Below, one piece after another: positions 25,318 through 33,287 of a stretch of DNA of 64,000 bases (position 1 is its first letter; the number at the start of each line of letters is the position of its first letter). The notes below the pieces were generated by a model, which was not told where the DNA came from, ran no database searches, and worked only from the letters and a program-made list of their open reading frames with translations. Source of the stretch: Paenibacillus sp. SZ31 (GTDB lineage: Bacteria; Bacillota; Bacilli; Paenibacillales; Paenibacillaceae); NCBI RefSeq assembly GCF_012912005.1, contig NZ_JABBEA010000003.1, forward strand, positions 488,158 to 552,157. The letters run 5' to 3'. The position numbers were made by a program, and so were the translations under genes.

Positions 25318-25560
25318 AGCTGTAAACGGTAGGTTTGATAGGGATTACCTAAAAATCTCACCTTACAGCGATGTCCAATAGGGATGACTGTAGAGCAAAC
25401 AGATGAGTGATGCGATGAGGTTGTCCGATAGGTCGGCACTCTTAGAGCCGTACTCATAGCGAAACTCGACAAATGATCCGATATAGTGGCCCAGTACGAT
25501 AGAACTCAATTTCTATCCTAGTAGCGTTAAACCAACAGGTGACCTGTAGGCATGCCAGGT
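25318..25560 (+). other. Structured untranslated region after the SDR gene
   Basis: There is no credible coding frame. Several local stems are visible: GCTGTAA/TTACAGC with GGT/ACC inside, ACAG/CTGT with TCC/GGA inside, and GTAGC/GCTAC combined with GACCT/AGGTC. The loops repeat a GATAGG or AATAGG motif four or five times. It is followed by a strong terminator, so this stretch is probably transcribed as a 3' untranslated region or a separate small RNA. No promoter of its own is evident. Confidence 0.35.
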
Positions 25561-25571
25561 CGCTACAATCT

Positions 25572-25617
25572 AAAAAAGGCCTCAACACCACAGTATTGTG
25601 GAGTTGAGGTCTTTTTT
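25572..25617 (+). terminator. Intrinsic terminator
   Basis: AAAAAAGGCCTCAAC and an inner CCACA pair with TGTGG and GTTGAGGTCTTTTTT. A strong hairpin flanked by A and T runs, able to work in both directions. Confidence 0.92.
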
Positions 25618-25707
25618 ACGTACAACACTTGCCATGCAGAAGGCTGCATATGTGAAATTCACTTTAGAAACAGCCATCTAACACCTCGTTGTACCCTGTG
25701 ATTACTC

Positions 25708-25899
25708 TAACGAATCTAGGGCACCTTATATCGACTAAAAGAGCTTATTTCCCAAACTAACGAATCTCAGACACGCTAATTCCGCAAAAATACTGCAATT
25801 GCACCGAAAAGCCCTAAAATCCAGAGAATAATGTGTCTGAGATTCGTTACATTCCCAAACGAGCGAGAAATACCCGAATAACAACTGTCAGGTTCGTTA
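25708..25899. repeat. Intergenic inverted/direct repeat cluster (TAACGAATCT units)
   Basis: TAACGAATCTCAGACAC (25758-25774) recurs as its exact reverse complement GTGTCTGAGATTCGTTA (25833-25849). A further TAACGAATCT lies upstream (25708) and another reversed TTCGTTA downstream (25893). The 58-base centre is not coding. The four units form a symmetric block of the kind seen in dispersed intergenic repeats of Paenibacillus, but only this block is in the window. Confidence 0.7.
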
Positions 25900-25918
25900 G
25901 ATTTTGCCTACGCTTAAC

Positions 25919-26206
25919 TTAATCGACGTACCCTGCGTGACCCTTGTCCATCAAGTAGTCCATTTCAGCATCCAAGATGCTTTCCACAGTCAACTCATCC
26001 AGCTTCACATCTTTGCGACTAAGGATGTAGTCAGCCAGATCATCGCCGTCAATATCCACATCGTTGCCTTTGGCATTTTCGTGCGCCTTGTTGATGTACG
26101 CTTGCTCATGCTTCAGCACAAGAGCGATGTTCGCCTGGCTTGCCTTCGTTTTATCTGCAATATACTGCATCATTTCTTGTTCATTAATTGCGTTTGCTTC
26201 TGCCAC
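25919..26206 (-). CDS. Hypothetical acidic protein
   Basis: The protein has 95 residues if it starts at the GTG giving MAEANAINEQEMMQYIADKT, which has AAGGAGATG about 11 bases upstream. An ATG 39 bases further up is in frame but has no ribosome site and sits in a promoter-like TATGCTACAAT. The sequence is strongly acidic and helical (KHEQAYINKAHENAKGNDVDIDGDDLADYILSRKDV in parts), with no membrane segment or cysteines. I do not recognise the family. A helix-turn pattern near the N-terminus (MMQYIADKTKASQANIALVLKHE) could be a small DNA- or protein-binding module, but this is a guess. It is the last gene on the minus strand below the sensor kinase, with 138 bases between. Confidence 0.7.
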   Translation of the reverse strand: MAEANAINEQEMMQYIADKTKASQANIALVLKHEQAYINKAHENAKGNDVDIDGDDLADYILSRKDVKLDELTVESILDAEMDYLMDKGHAGYVD

Positions 26207-26344
26207 GTTCAGTTCATCTCCTTGATTCATACATACTGTTGCCATTGTAGCATAGGTTAACCCATTACAGGCAGAACTTATGCCTGACGAACGATTATAG
26301 AGCGGTAGCGAAGGTCAGTGTTGAGCCAGCGTATCACTCCACCC

Positions 26345-27694
26345 CTACGACAACCGCACGTAAAATGTAGCACCCTCTCCGACCACGCTTCGAGCATACA
26401 CCTCTCCTTTGTGCTGATCCACAATGGAACGAGCAATCGCGAGACCCAGACCATGCCCACCATGTTTGCGGGCTCTTGAAGAATCGGTACGATAGAATCG
26501 ATCGAAGATCCGATCCAGATGTTCCGGCGCAATGCCGTCACCTGTATTGGACACCGCCAGCATAACATCATTATTCTGTCTCTGGAGCGTAACGTTTACG
26601 GACCCTTTGGGACCGGAATACTTCACAGCATTATCGAGCAGGATCAGAATGACCTGTTTGATCTGCTCACTGTTCCCATGAACCGTAAGATTCGGCTCAA
26701 TGTTGTAATCGAGGGAGATGTTTTTCTCAAAAATAACGGCCTCCATCGGTAAAATAATACTCTCTACCGCATCGCTCATATTGAACTTCGCATGAATCAT
26801 CGTGGAGCGCGCATCATCCATCTGGGTCAGATAGAGTAAATCATTCGTAAGTCCGGTCATGCGCTCCGTTTCTGACTTGATATAGTGAAGCCACTTCGCC
26901 TGGTTCGCTATGGTATCCTCCTGATTCGCGAGCAGCACATCTGCATTGGTATTAATGATCGCCAGAGGTGTCTTCAGCTCATGAGAAGCATCTCCGATGA
27001 ATTGTTTTTGTTTCTCAAATGCTTCTCTGACTGGCGCAATGGAACGATTGGCAAAATAACGGCTCAAGAAGTAGATCACAATCAGCATCACCAGTCCGAC
27101 AACAGCAAAGGTATAGATCAGATTCGTAAGAATACCTTGTTGTGCAGTCACATCAATGAATACAATCATATGCCCGTCACCGCTCGGATCAACCACATAG
27201 GCCCAGTCCGTTCCATCCAACGCAAATTGTCCAGTCTGCCGTTCTGAATCACCCACTTTATTCTGGTCAACCTTTTGCAACGCCTCGGTGTAGAACGTAT
27301 CTTCCATATCAAATCGAGAATGCGTATCCGTAATCTTCCACTGGTCATCCGTCTTGATCATGAACGAAACGGAACGTGCCGGAGGTGAGTTGGGGTCCCC
27401 TCCCGGTCCTCCATTATCACCACCCATGGCATCCGTGGGCAACGAATCTGAACCTACGCCTGTACTAGAACCTGTGCCGGAGCCTGTCCCCATCCCCCCA
27501 TCTTCCCCACGCGGCATCTTGGATGAATTATAAGGACTGTGGTAGAAATCAGACACCTTGTACAGCTCCATACTCGTCTCACGTTGCACATTCTGGTACG
27601 TAATCGTATAGATCGTCGCAAATGCCACCAGCATCATGATGGAGATCGACACCAGATTCACGATCAGGAATCGATTTCGGAGTTTCTTGAACAT
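26345..27694 (-). CDS. Sensor histidine kinase with Gly/Ser-rich extracellular loop
   Basis: The protein has 449 residues. Membrane helix 1 is about 11-32 and helix 2 about 192-212, bounding a 160-residue extracellular sensor. Residues 63-105 of that sensor are a low-complexity Gly/Ser/Pro stretch (GTGSGTGSSTGVGSD, GGPGGDPNSPP). A HAMP-less linker leads to HisKA with H238 (SHELKTPLAII) and an HATPase domain with N, G1, F and G2 boxes (LLDNAVKYSG, SNTGDGIAPEHL, FYRTDSS, GHGLGLAI). The gene overlaps the upstream response regulator by one base (TGATG). The pair is divergent from the VTC/DUF4956/lipoprotein operon. The Gly-rich loop resembles low-complexity parts of the lipoprotein encoded across the promoter, hinting at a shared cell-wall environment. 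Confidence 0.93.
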   Translation of the reverse strand: MFKKLRNRFLIVNLVSISIMMLVAFATIYTITYQNVQRETSMELYKVSDFYHSPYNSSKMPRGEDGGMGTGSGTGSSTGVGSDSLPTDAMGGDNGGPGGDPNSPPARSVSFMIKTDDQWKITDTHSRFDMEDTFYTEALQKVDQNKVGDSERQTGQFALDGTDWAYVVDPSGDGHMIVFIDVTAQQGILTNLIYTFAVVGLVMLIVIYFLSRYFANRSIAPVREAFEKQKQFIGDASHELKTPLAIINTNADVLLANQEDTIANQAKWLHYIKSETERMTGLTNDLLYLTQMDDARSTMIHAKFNMSDAVESIILPMEAVIFEKNISLDYNIEPNLTVHGNSEQIKQVILILLDNAVKYSGPKGSVNVTLQRQNNDVMLAVSNTGDGIAPEHLDRIFDRFYRTDSSRARKHGGHGLGLAIARSIVDQHKGEVYARSVVGEGATFYVRLS

Positions 27695-28371
27695 CAGGAC
27701 GTCACCTCAAGTACATACCCCACACCCCGAATTGTGTTAATGCGGACGGCAGCGTTCAGGAAGGTTAATTTTTTGCGTAAAAAAGAGATATATACTTCCA
27801 CATTGTTATACTCCACTTCCGAATCAAATCCCCATAACTTCTCAATAATCTGCTCTTTGGAGGTAATCGCCTGTTTGCGGGCAATCAACAGCTCCAGCAG
27901 TTCATTCTCCTTCAGATTCAGCTTGATCTCCTTACCCTGAACGCTTAGCTTCAACTGGGTTGTATTCAGCTCAATGTCGCCGAACTTCAGCCCCTCCTCG
28001 GGAACCACTTCACCCTTCCGTCGTAAGGCTGCTCGAATCCGTGCCAGCAATTCCTCCGTGGCGAAGGGCTTGGCGATATAATCATCGGCGCCATAATCGA
28101 GGCCTGTGACTTTGTCCGATAGTTCGCCTTTCGCAGTGAGCAGAATAACAGGCGTATGATTGCCTTCACTGCGAAGTTTCTTCAGGACGGTGATCCCGTC
28201 CATTTCCGGCATCATGATGTCGAGTAGTAACAGGTCGTAGATGCCGCTCTGCGCATAATCCAATCCTGATCTGCCGTCGTGGACCATGTCCACGGAGTAG
28301 TTGTTTTTTTTCAAAATCTGCGATACAGCCTCTGCCAAATGAACCTCATCTTCCGCAATTAATATTCTCAT
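27694..28371 (-). CDS. OmpR/PhoB-family response regulator
   Basis: The protein has 225 residues. The receiver has E7/D8, phospho-acceptor D51 (LLLLDIMMPEMDG), T80 region ILLTAKGE and K102 (YIAKPFATEEL). The winged helix (about 125-222) contains LNLKENELLELLIARKQAITSKEQI and the recognition helix EVYISFLRKKL. It is translationally coupled to the kinase. Two inverted 19-bp sites in the upstream divergent region, each 7 bases from a -10 box, are very likely its binding sites and predict autoactivation plus activation of the VTC operon. Related systems in Bacillota respond to cell-envelope conditions; the signal here is not known. Confidence 0.94.
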   Translation of the reverse strand: MRILIAEDEVHLAEAVSQILKKNNYSVDMVHDGRSGLDYAQSGIYDLLLLDIMMPEMDGITVLKKLRSEGNHTPVILLTAKGELSDKVTGLDYGADDYIAKPFATEELLARIRAALRRKGEVVPEEGLKFGDIELNTTQLKLSVQGKEIKLNLKENELLELLIARKQAITSKEQIIEKLWGFDSEVEYNNVEVYISFLRKKLTFLNAAVRINTIRGVGYVLEVTS

Positions 28372-28431
28372 GCTCTATTCATTCCTCTGCTTGAATTATT
28401 CGTCTTCATTAAACTCTTTATGATATCACCT

Positions 28432-28558
28432 ATTCTACCAATTAAACCTTGAATCAATCTTAATTCATTTTGTGCGTGCGAACTATTATAGGAAGGTAAA
28501 AAAATGTTAACGCAATGTAAAACCATTTAAGATTCATTCAAGGTTGGGGCTCTAAGAT
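28432..28558. promoter_or_regulatory. Divergent promoters with two mirror-image regulator sites
   Basis: AACCTTGAATCAATCTTAA (28445-28463) and TTAAGATTCATTCAAGGTT (28527-28545) are reverse complements with one mismatch in 19. On the minus side the site is followed after 7 bases by TAGAAT (28437-28432), on the plus side after 7 bases by TAAGAT (28553-28558). Each site covers the -35 region, which lacks a TTGACA. This is the geometry of activator-dependent promoters used by PhoB/OmpR regulators. Confidence 0.8.
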
Positions 28559-28625
28559 ACAGACATGGAAGCAATACACGATGCAACAAAACATACAACC
28601 CACCAACGAAAGGACTGAGTCCCAC

Positions 28626-29444
28626 ATGGCTATTGAAGTATTCAACCGATATGAGAGCAAGTACCTTCTGACGGATGAGCAGTACGCACACTTCTATAAT
28701 GACCTGCTGAAATACATGGAGCTGGATGCCTACAACAAGAAACATGAGTATTACTCCATCAGCAACCTGTACTTCGACACTCCGCAGGATTCACTGATTC
28801 GCGCCAGTCTCTCCAAACCGAAATACAAGGAGAAGCTGAGACTGCGGGCTTATGGAATACCTGAAGAGAATGCCAAAGTGTATCTGGAGATCAAAAAGAA
28901 AGTTTTCGGCCTGGTGAACAAGCGCAGAACAGCTTTGAAGCTGGATGAAGCTTACGAATTCGTCCGTTCAGGACAGGCGCCAGAGCTCGCGGATTACATG
29001 AACAAACAAGTTGTTGAAGAGATCAAATATTTCCTTCGCCTCTACGACCTGGAACCGAAAGTGTATCTGGCGTATGAACGCAAAGCGCTCTTCGACAAGA
29101 ACAGCCGGGATCTTCGCATTACCTTTGACACCAATATTCGCAGCCGCAGATACGATCTGAAGCTGGAACAGGGAGATTACGGTGAACCGCTGGTGAAGGA
29201 CGGTCGATGGCTGATGGAAGTAAAAGCCGAGAAAACTGTTCCGCTGTGGCTGTCGCAACTGCTCTGTGAGCATGGTCTCTACCGCACCGGATTCTCCAAA
29301 TACGGCAACGAGTACAGACATCTGGTGAGAACAACGAACCTGAATTACCAGACGGAGCGCATTCTTGTGCCAGGTACCGACTATAACCCATCCATAGAAC
29401 AAGATAAAACGATTATAGAAAGAGAGCGTGTCCTATATGCTTGA
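28626..29444 (+). CDS. VTC-domain protein (polyphosphate polymerase-like)
   Basis: The protein has 272 residues from MAIEVFNRYESKYLLT (AAAGGA 11 bases upstream). VTC/CYTH tunnel-fold features: FNRYESKYLL, YFDTPQDSLIR, KYKEKLRLRAYG, VYLEIKKKVFG, KRRTALKL, YLAYERKA, RITFDTNIRSRR and WLMEVKAEK. The alternating basic residues and final ExK pair line the triphosphate-binding tunnel. In yeast the VTC4 domain makes polyphosphate from ATP; bacterial homologues are mostly untested. It overlaps the DUF4956 gene by 8 bases. In Bacillota, VTC, DUF4956, CotH and carbohydrate-binding-domain lipoproteins often cluster. The substrate may be polyphosphate or another phosphorylated surface polymer. Confidence 0.9.
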   Translation: MAIEVFNRYESKYLLTDEQYAHFYNDLLKYMELDAYNKKHEYYSISNLYFDTPQDSLIRASLSKPKYKEKLRLRAYGIPEENAKVYLEIKKKVFGLVNKRRTALKLDEAYEFVRSGQAPELADYMNKQVVEEIKYFLRLYDLEPKVYLAYERKALFDKNSRDLRITFDTNIRSRRYDLKLEQGDYGEPLVKDGRWLMEVKAEKTVPLWLSQLLCEHGLYRTGFSKYGNEYRHLVRTTNLNYQTERILVPGTDYNPSIEQDKTIIERERVLYA

Positions 29445-30117
29445 TTCACTGTTCAGTTCAGCCCTAACCGATACCAACCTGACGTTTAACAACGCAGTCA
29501 TCACCATTGGTCTTGCCATCATTCTGGGATTGGTCATCAGCCTTACCTACATGAAGACTAACCAAAGCACATACTCCCAAAGCTTCACTTTAACGATGGT
29601 CGTCCTGCCCGTCATAGTCGCCATCATCATTCTGCTCATCGGCAGCAACATCGCACGAGCTTTCAGCTTGGCAGGTGCCTTCTCGATCATCCGATTCCGA
29701 AGCGCCCCTGGTGATCCAAAAGACATTGCTTATGTATTGTTCACGATGGCTTCCGGTCTTGCCTGCGGTGTAGGCGCTTTTGGATACGCGGTGCTGTTCA
29801 CCATTATCCTGTGTGTACTGATGTTTGTTCTGAGTCGATTCAACTTCGGCGGCAAGAAAAGTCAGCTGAAAACGCTGAAAGTCACCATTCCCGAAAACTT
29901 GAGCTATGAAGAAGCCCTTAATGAAGTGTTCCATAAATTCAACGTACCTTTTGATCTGAAAAAAATCAGAACCACTGAACTCGGCAGTCTGTATGAGCTG
30001 GTCTACAGTGTAACCATTCACGAAAGTGTTAGCCAAAAGGAATTTCTCGATGCGATCCGCACACGGAACGGCAACCTGGATATCTCGTTAACCATGAGTC
30101 CAACAACGGAATATTAA
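29437..30117 (+). CDS. DUF4956 membrane protein
   Basis: The protein has 226 residues from MLDSLFSSALTDTNLTF; a GTG nine bases upstream is an alternative. Three to four membrane helices fill residues 14-145 (TIGLAIILGLVISLTYM, VVLPVIVAIIILLIGSNIARAFSL, MASGLACGVGAFGYAVLFTIILCVL). They are followed by a cytoplasmic ferredoxin-like tail (LKTLKVTIPENLSYEEALNEVF). A conserved family core, RAFSLAGAFSIIRFRSAPGDPKDIAYVLF, lies between helices 2 and 3. The function of DUF4956 is unknown; constant pairing with VTC proteins suggests it forms the membrane part of the same machine, perhaps passing the polymer product across the membrane. It overlaps the VTC gene, so the two are translationally coupled. 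Confidence 0.88.
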   Translation: MLDSLFSSALTDTNLTFNNAVITIGLAIILGLVISLTYMKTNQSTYSQSFTLTMVVLPVIVAIIILLIGSNIARAFSLAGAFSIIRFRSAPGDPKDIAYVLFTMASGLACGVGAFGYAVLFTIILCVLMFVLSRFNFGGKKSQLKTLKVTIPENLSYEEALNEVFHKFNVPFDLKKIRTTELGSLYELVYSVTIHESVSQKEFLDAIRTRNGNLDISLTMSPTTEY

Positions 30118-30144
30118 TTTTTAATTCGAAGGGAACGAACTAAT

Positions 30145-32451
30145 ATGAAGAAGAACATGATAACAGGTAGCAAACTTTGGTCCATCGCCATGATTACCAG
30201 CCTACTCGCAGCATGCAGTTCACCAGCAACCACAAGCACAACGGCCAATGCCGCAACCTCAACGACAGGAACAACCAAAACGGTATCCGTCAGCGAGCAA
30301 ACTTCAGTAAAATATGCAGATCTGGTCTCTCTGGATGCTGACGATACCAATATTAGCTGGAGTGAGGCAGATTCCACAGCGATTAAGCTGAACGGAACAA
30401 CTGCAACGGTGACCGGTTCGGGCGCCAAAGCAGCGAATGGTTCGGTAACCATCTCGGAAGCAGGCACTTATGTACTTAGCGGTGAGCTAACGGATGGACA
30501 GATCGTGGTTAACGTTGCCGATAAGGGGACTGTGCATCTCGTATTAAACGGAGCAACAATTCATGATAACGACAGCGCCGCGATCTACATTCAGAAGGCG
30601 GGTAAAGCGGTAATTACGCTCGAAAAAGGAACCAAGAATACCGTTTCCGATGGTAAAACATATGTGTACGCCGACGCTACAACAGACGAGCCGGATGCTG
30701 CGATCTTCAGCAAAGCGGATCTTACATTCAACGGTGCAGGTCAATTGACCGTCACAGGTAACTATAATGAAGGTATTACGAGCAAGGATGATCTCAAAAT
30801 CATTAGTGGTAGCATCAGCGTCAAAGCAGCCGATGACGGGATCAAAGGTAAGGATATGGTCGCAATTCAAGCAGGTACGATTACCATTGAAGCCGAAGGC
30901 GACGGTATTAAATCAACCAATGACACAGATACCACTAAAGGCTACGTTGCCATCGCGGGAGGTACCTTCGATATCCAAAGTGGTAACGATGGTATTCAAG
31001 CCGAAACCGCACTCGTGGCGGATGGCGGCACATACAACATTGTAACGGGTGGCGGTAGCGCCAATGCACCAGCCAAAGTAGAAGAAGGTCCATTTGGCGG
31101 TGGCGGTGGATGGGGTGGCGGCACACCACCAACCGATATGGGTACACCACCGGATGGCGAACCTCCTGCAGACATGCCGGAGATGCCTACTAATAGCGGT
31201 ACGAATGCAGGTGCTAATACGAACGGCGCAGCGGCATCCAACTCTGCCAACACAACAACAACAACAACGGATAACAATGCTGATGCGGACACTGCAACAA
31301 CAGCAACGGAGTCCACAAGTGCCAAAGCACTTAAAGCAGGTACAGACCTTACGGTTAATGGTGGTACGTATACCATTGATTCCATGGATGATTCCCTGCA
31401 CAGCAACAATAACGTGACAGTCAACGACGGAACATTCAATATCGAATCCGGTGATGACGGCATCCATGCCGATCAGGCCCTGACGATTAACGGCGGAACC
31501 ATCACGATTGCGAAGAGCTATGAAGGACTTGAAGGTGCAATCATCACCCTGAACGATGGGGATGTGGATGTAACGGCATCCGATGATGGCGTAAATGCTG
31601 CAGGTGGCGAGACGGAAACAACTGCGAATACAGCGGCAAGTACAGATAGCGCTACTACAGCAACGGATGCCGCAACGACATCCAACATCTCTGTAACCGA
31701 AACGACGGGCACAACATCAACTACCGATCAGGCATCCCAAGGTACAACTGCTAATCAGCAAGGACGTGGACCGGGCGGTATGGGTGGTGCAGCAGCAAGC
31801 AATAACGAGTTCCACATTAACGGCGGTACACTCACCGTGAACGCAGGCGGTGACGGACTGGATTCCAATGGTTCCATCAACATGACTGGCGGAACGGTTA
31901 TTGTGAACGGACCGACGGATAACGGTAACGGAGCATTGGATTATGACGGTACATTTGAAATTAGCGGTGGATACCTCGTGGCTGCCGGAAGCTCTGGCAT
32001 GGCACAAGGAACATCCGATGCGTCTACGCAAAATACCATTGTGATGACATTCCCTGCAACGCAAAAAGCTGGAACACTTGTACATGTACAAGACAGCGAA
32101 GGCAACAACATCCTGACATTTGCTCCGGCAAAAGATTATCAAACCGTGGTTGTCAGCTCCCCGGATCTGAAAAAAGATGGCTCCTATGTAATCTACTCCG
32201 GTGGTACGTCTACAGGTGAAGCGGTGGATGGACTCTACACAGACGGTACCTATAGTGGCGGAACTCAAGTGGTTGCATTCCAATCGACTAGTAATGTGAC
32301 TTGGGTGAATGAATCTGGTGTAACTACAGCCAATACAGGTATGGGCGGTCCTGGTGGCGGCGGTGGACAAGGCGGATTCGGAGGCGGCAGAAACAGATCG
32401 CAATCCGGTACAACCACGGACACAACAGGCACTACCGATTCTGCAAAGTAA
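30145..32451 (+). CDS. Surface lipoprotein with carbohydrate-binding beta-helix repeats (DUF4353 type)
   Basis: The protein has 768 residues. A lipoprotein signal peptide ends in LLAAC with C24 as the lipid site. The mature part begins with a Thr/Ala-rich linker, then repeated short beta-helix turns of the type GGTxxIxxxDDGI (GDGIKSTND, GNDGIQAET, GDDGIHADQ, GGDGLDSNG), interrupted by Gly/Pro-rich (GGGGGWGGG, TPPDGEPP) and Thr-rich spacers. A final domain (about 640-735) is globular and ends in a Gly-rich tail (GGQGGFGGGRNRSQ). Family members are called carbohydrate-binding domain-containing proteins and accompany CotH and VTC genes. It is third in the operon and the likely extracellular partner or recipient. 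The repeats are strongly biased to Asp/Gly, compatible with calcium binding, which is an inference. Confidence 0.88.
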   Translation: MKKNMITGSKLWSIAMITSLLAACSSPATTSTTANAATSTTGTTKTVSVSEQTSVKYADLVSLDADDTNISWSEADSTAIKLNGTTATVTGSGAKAANGSVTISEAGTYVLSGELTDGQIVVNVADKGTVHLVLNGATIHDNDSAAIYIQKAGKAVITLEKGTKNTVSDGKTYVYADATTDEPDAAIFSKADLTFNGAGQLTVTGNYNEGITSKDDLKIISGSISVKAADDGIKGKDMVAIQAGTITIEAEGDGIKSTNDTDTTKGYVAIAGGTFDIQSGNDGIQAETALVADGGTYNIVTGGGSANAPAKVEEGPFGGGGGWGGGTPPTDMGTPPDGEPPADMPEMPTNSGTNAGANTNGAAASNSANTTTTTTDNNADADTATTATESTSAKALKAGTDLTVNGGTYTIDSMDDSLHSNNNVTVNDGTFNIESGDDGIHADQALTINGGTITIAKSYEGLEGAIITLNDGDVDVTASDDGVNAAGGETETTANTAASTDSATTATDAATTSNISVTETTGTTSTTDQASQGTTANQQGRGPGGMGGAAASNNEFHINGGTLTVNAGGDGLDSNGSINMTGGTVIVNGPTDNGNGALDYDGTFEISGGYLVAAGSSGMAQGTSDASTQNTIVMTFPATQKAGTLVHVQDSEGNNILTFAPAKDYQTVVVSSPDLKKDGSYVIYSGGTSTGEAVDGLYTDGTYSGGTQVVAFQSTSNVTWVNESGVTTANTGMGGPGGGGGQGGFGGGRNRSQSGTTTDTTGTTDSAK

Positions 32452-32505
32452 TACGTGCGGTAAGCAATAATCAAGCAATCTCTTGCCCCAACTCAAAGGC
32501 GAGAC

Positions 32506-32548
32506 AAAAAGGCCCCGATTCACTTCATAGTGAGTTCGGGGCCTTTTT
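32506..32548 (+). terminator. Intrinsic terminator of the VTC operon
   Basis: AAAAAGGCCCCGA, with an inner CACT/AGTG stem, pairs with TCGGGGCCTTTTT. Strong stem with a T run. Confidence 0.92.
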
Positions 32549-32682
32549 CGTATCCTCATGCTTACGTGGTATCTGCATTACTATGATATGGAGCACACTC
32601 TTTGATCCATTAACGTTATGGTAGAAGGTTTACAGCACTCCAGCTGAGCAAAAAACTGGTGATTACTTTCCTGTTCTTTTCT

Positions 32683-33261
32683 TTAAAAGGAATACACATA
32701 CACCTTGGTACGCAGGGCATCCCGGCAAGTAATGGTGCGTAGCGGTTCTTTTCCTGGCAGGGCAAAACAGACACTAATTACCTTGGCACCTGGCGGAAGC
32801 TCTCGACTGAACTTGTCCAGAAGCCGGGTCATGGCTCCCGGGAACAGATAACAGATCACACAATCCGCATGTTCGTAGGAACTGGTGTAGATATCCCCGC
32901 GCATGAAGCGCAGCCTGCCCTTGAGAGAGTGTTTGTTTCCCTTGGCTCGACGTAAGCGAACACTGAGATAGGCAATTAGTTGGGAAGACCATAAGGGAAT
33001 GATAGAATTCTCAATCCCGGTCAGCCTTTTACCAGGGCAATGCCTTACAACATCCATTCCCAATGTACCCCATCCGGAGCCGGCTTCGAGCACATCTCCG
33101 TACCCTGGAATGCGGTTTACCTCCTGAATGACCACCTGTCTGACGCGGCTGGATGTGGGCATCGGGGAGATTCCGTTTTTCCAACTGACAAGTACGATGG
33201 ATATGACACATATCAATGTCACCACAGCAATCAGCCATGGAATTAGATGAACGATGAACAT
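32683..33261 (-). CDS. Membrane-anchored class I methyltransferase
   Basis: The protein has 192 residues. A single N-terminal membrane helix (residues 4-27, VHLIPWLIAVVTLICVIS) is followed by a short linker and a Rossmann methyltransferase core: motif I VLEAGSGWGTLGMDVV (about 57-72), acidic loop TGIENSIIPLW, motif II region MRGDIYTSSYEHADCVICYLFPG. The LFPG motif after strand 4 and the small size resemble protein lysine methyltransferases of the FAM173/ATPSCKMT kind, which are also membrane-anchored, but similarity is too weak to name a substrate. It lies 26 bases downstream of the FHA regulator gene on the same strand and is probably co-transcribed. Confidence 0.8.
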   Translation of the reverse strand: MFIVHLIPWLIAVVTLICVISIVLVSWKNGISPMPTSSRVRQVVIQEVNRIPGYGDVLEAGSGWGTLGMDVVRHCPGKRLTGIENSIIPLWSSQLIAYLSVRLRRAKGNKHSLKGRLRFMRGDIYTSSYEHADCVICYLFPGAMTRLLDKFSRELPPGAKVISVCFALPGKEPLRTITCRDALRTKVYVYSF

Positions 33262-33287
33262 AGCATCATCCCTTTGTTATCACTCAT

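Noticed and set aside
25708..25899. CRISPR array
   Set aside because: Repeats are few, in both orientations and unevenly spaced; no cas genes are in the window.
30913..31467. Cysteine-rich and serine-rich minus-strand frames inside the lipoprotein gene
   Set aside because: They arise from the repetitive Gly/Thr/Asp codons of the lipoprotein read backwards.
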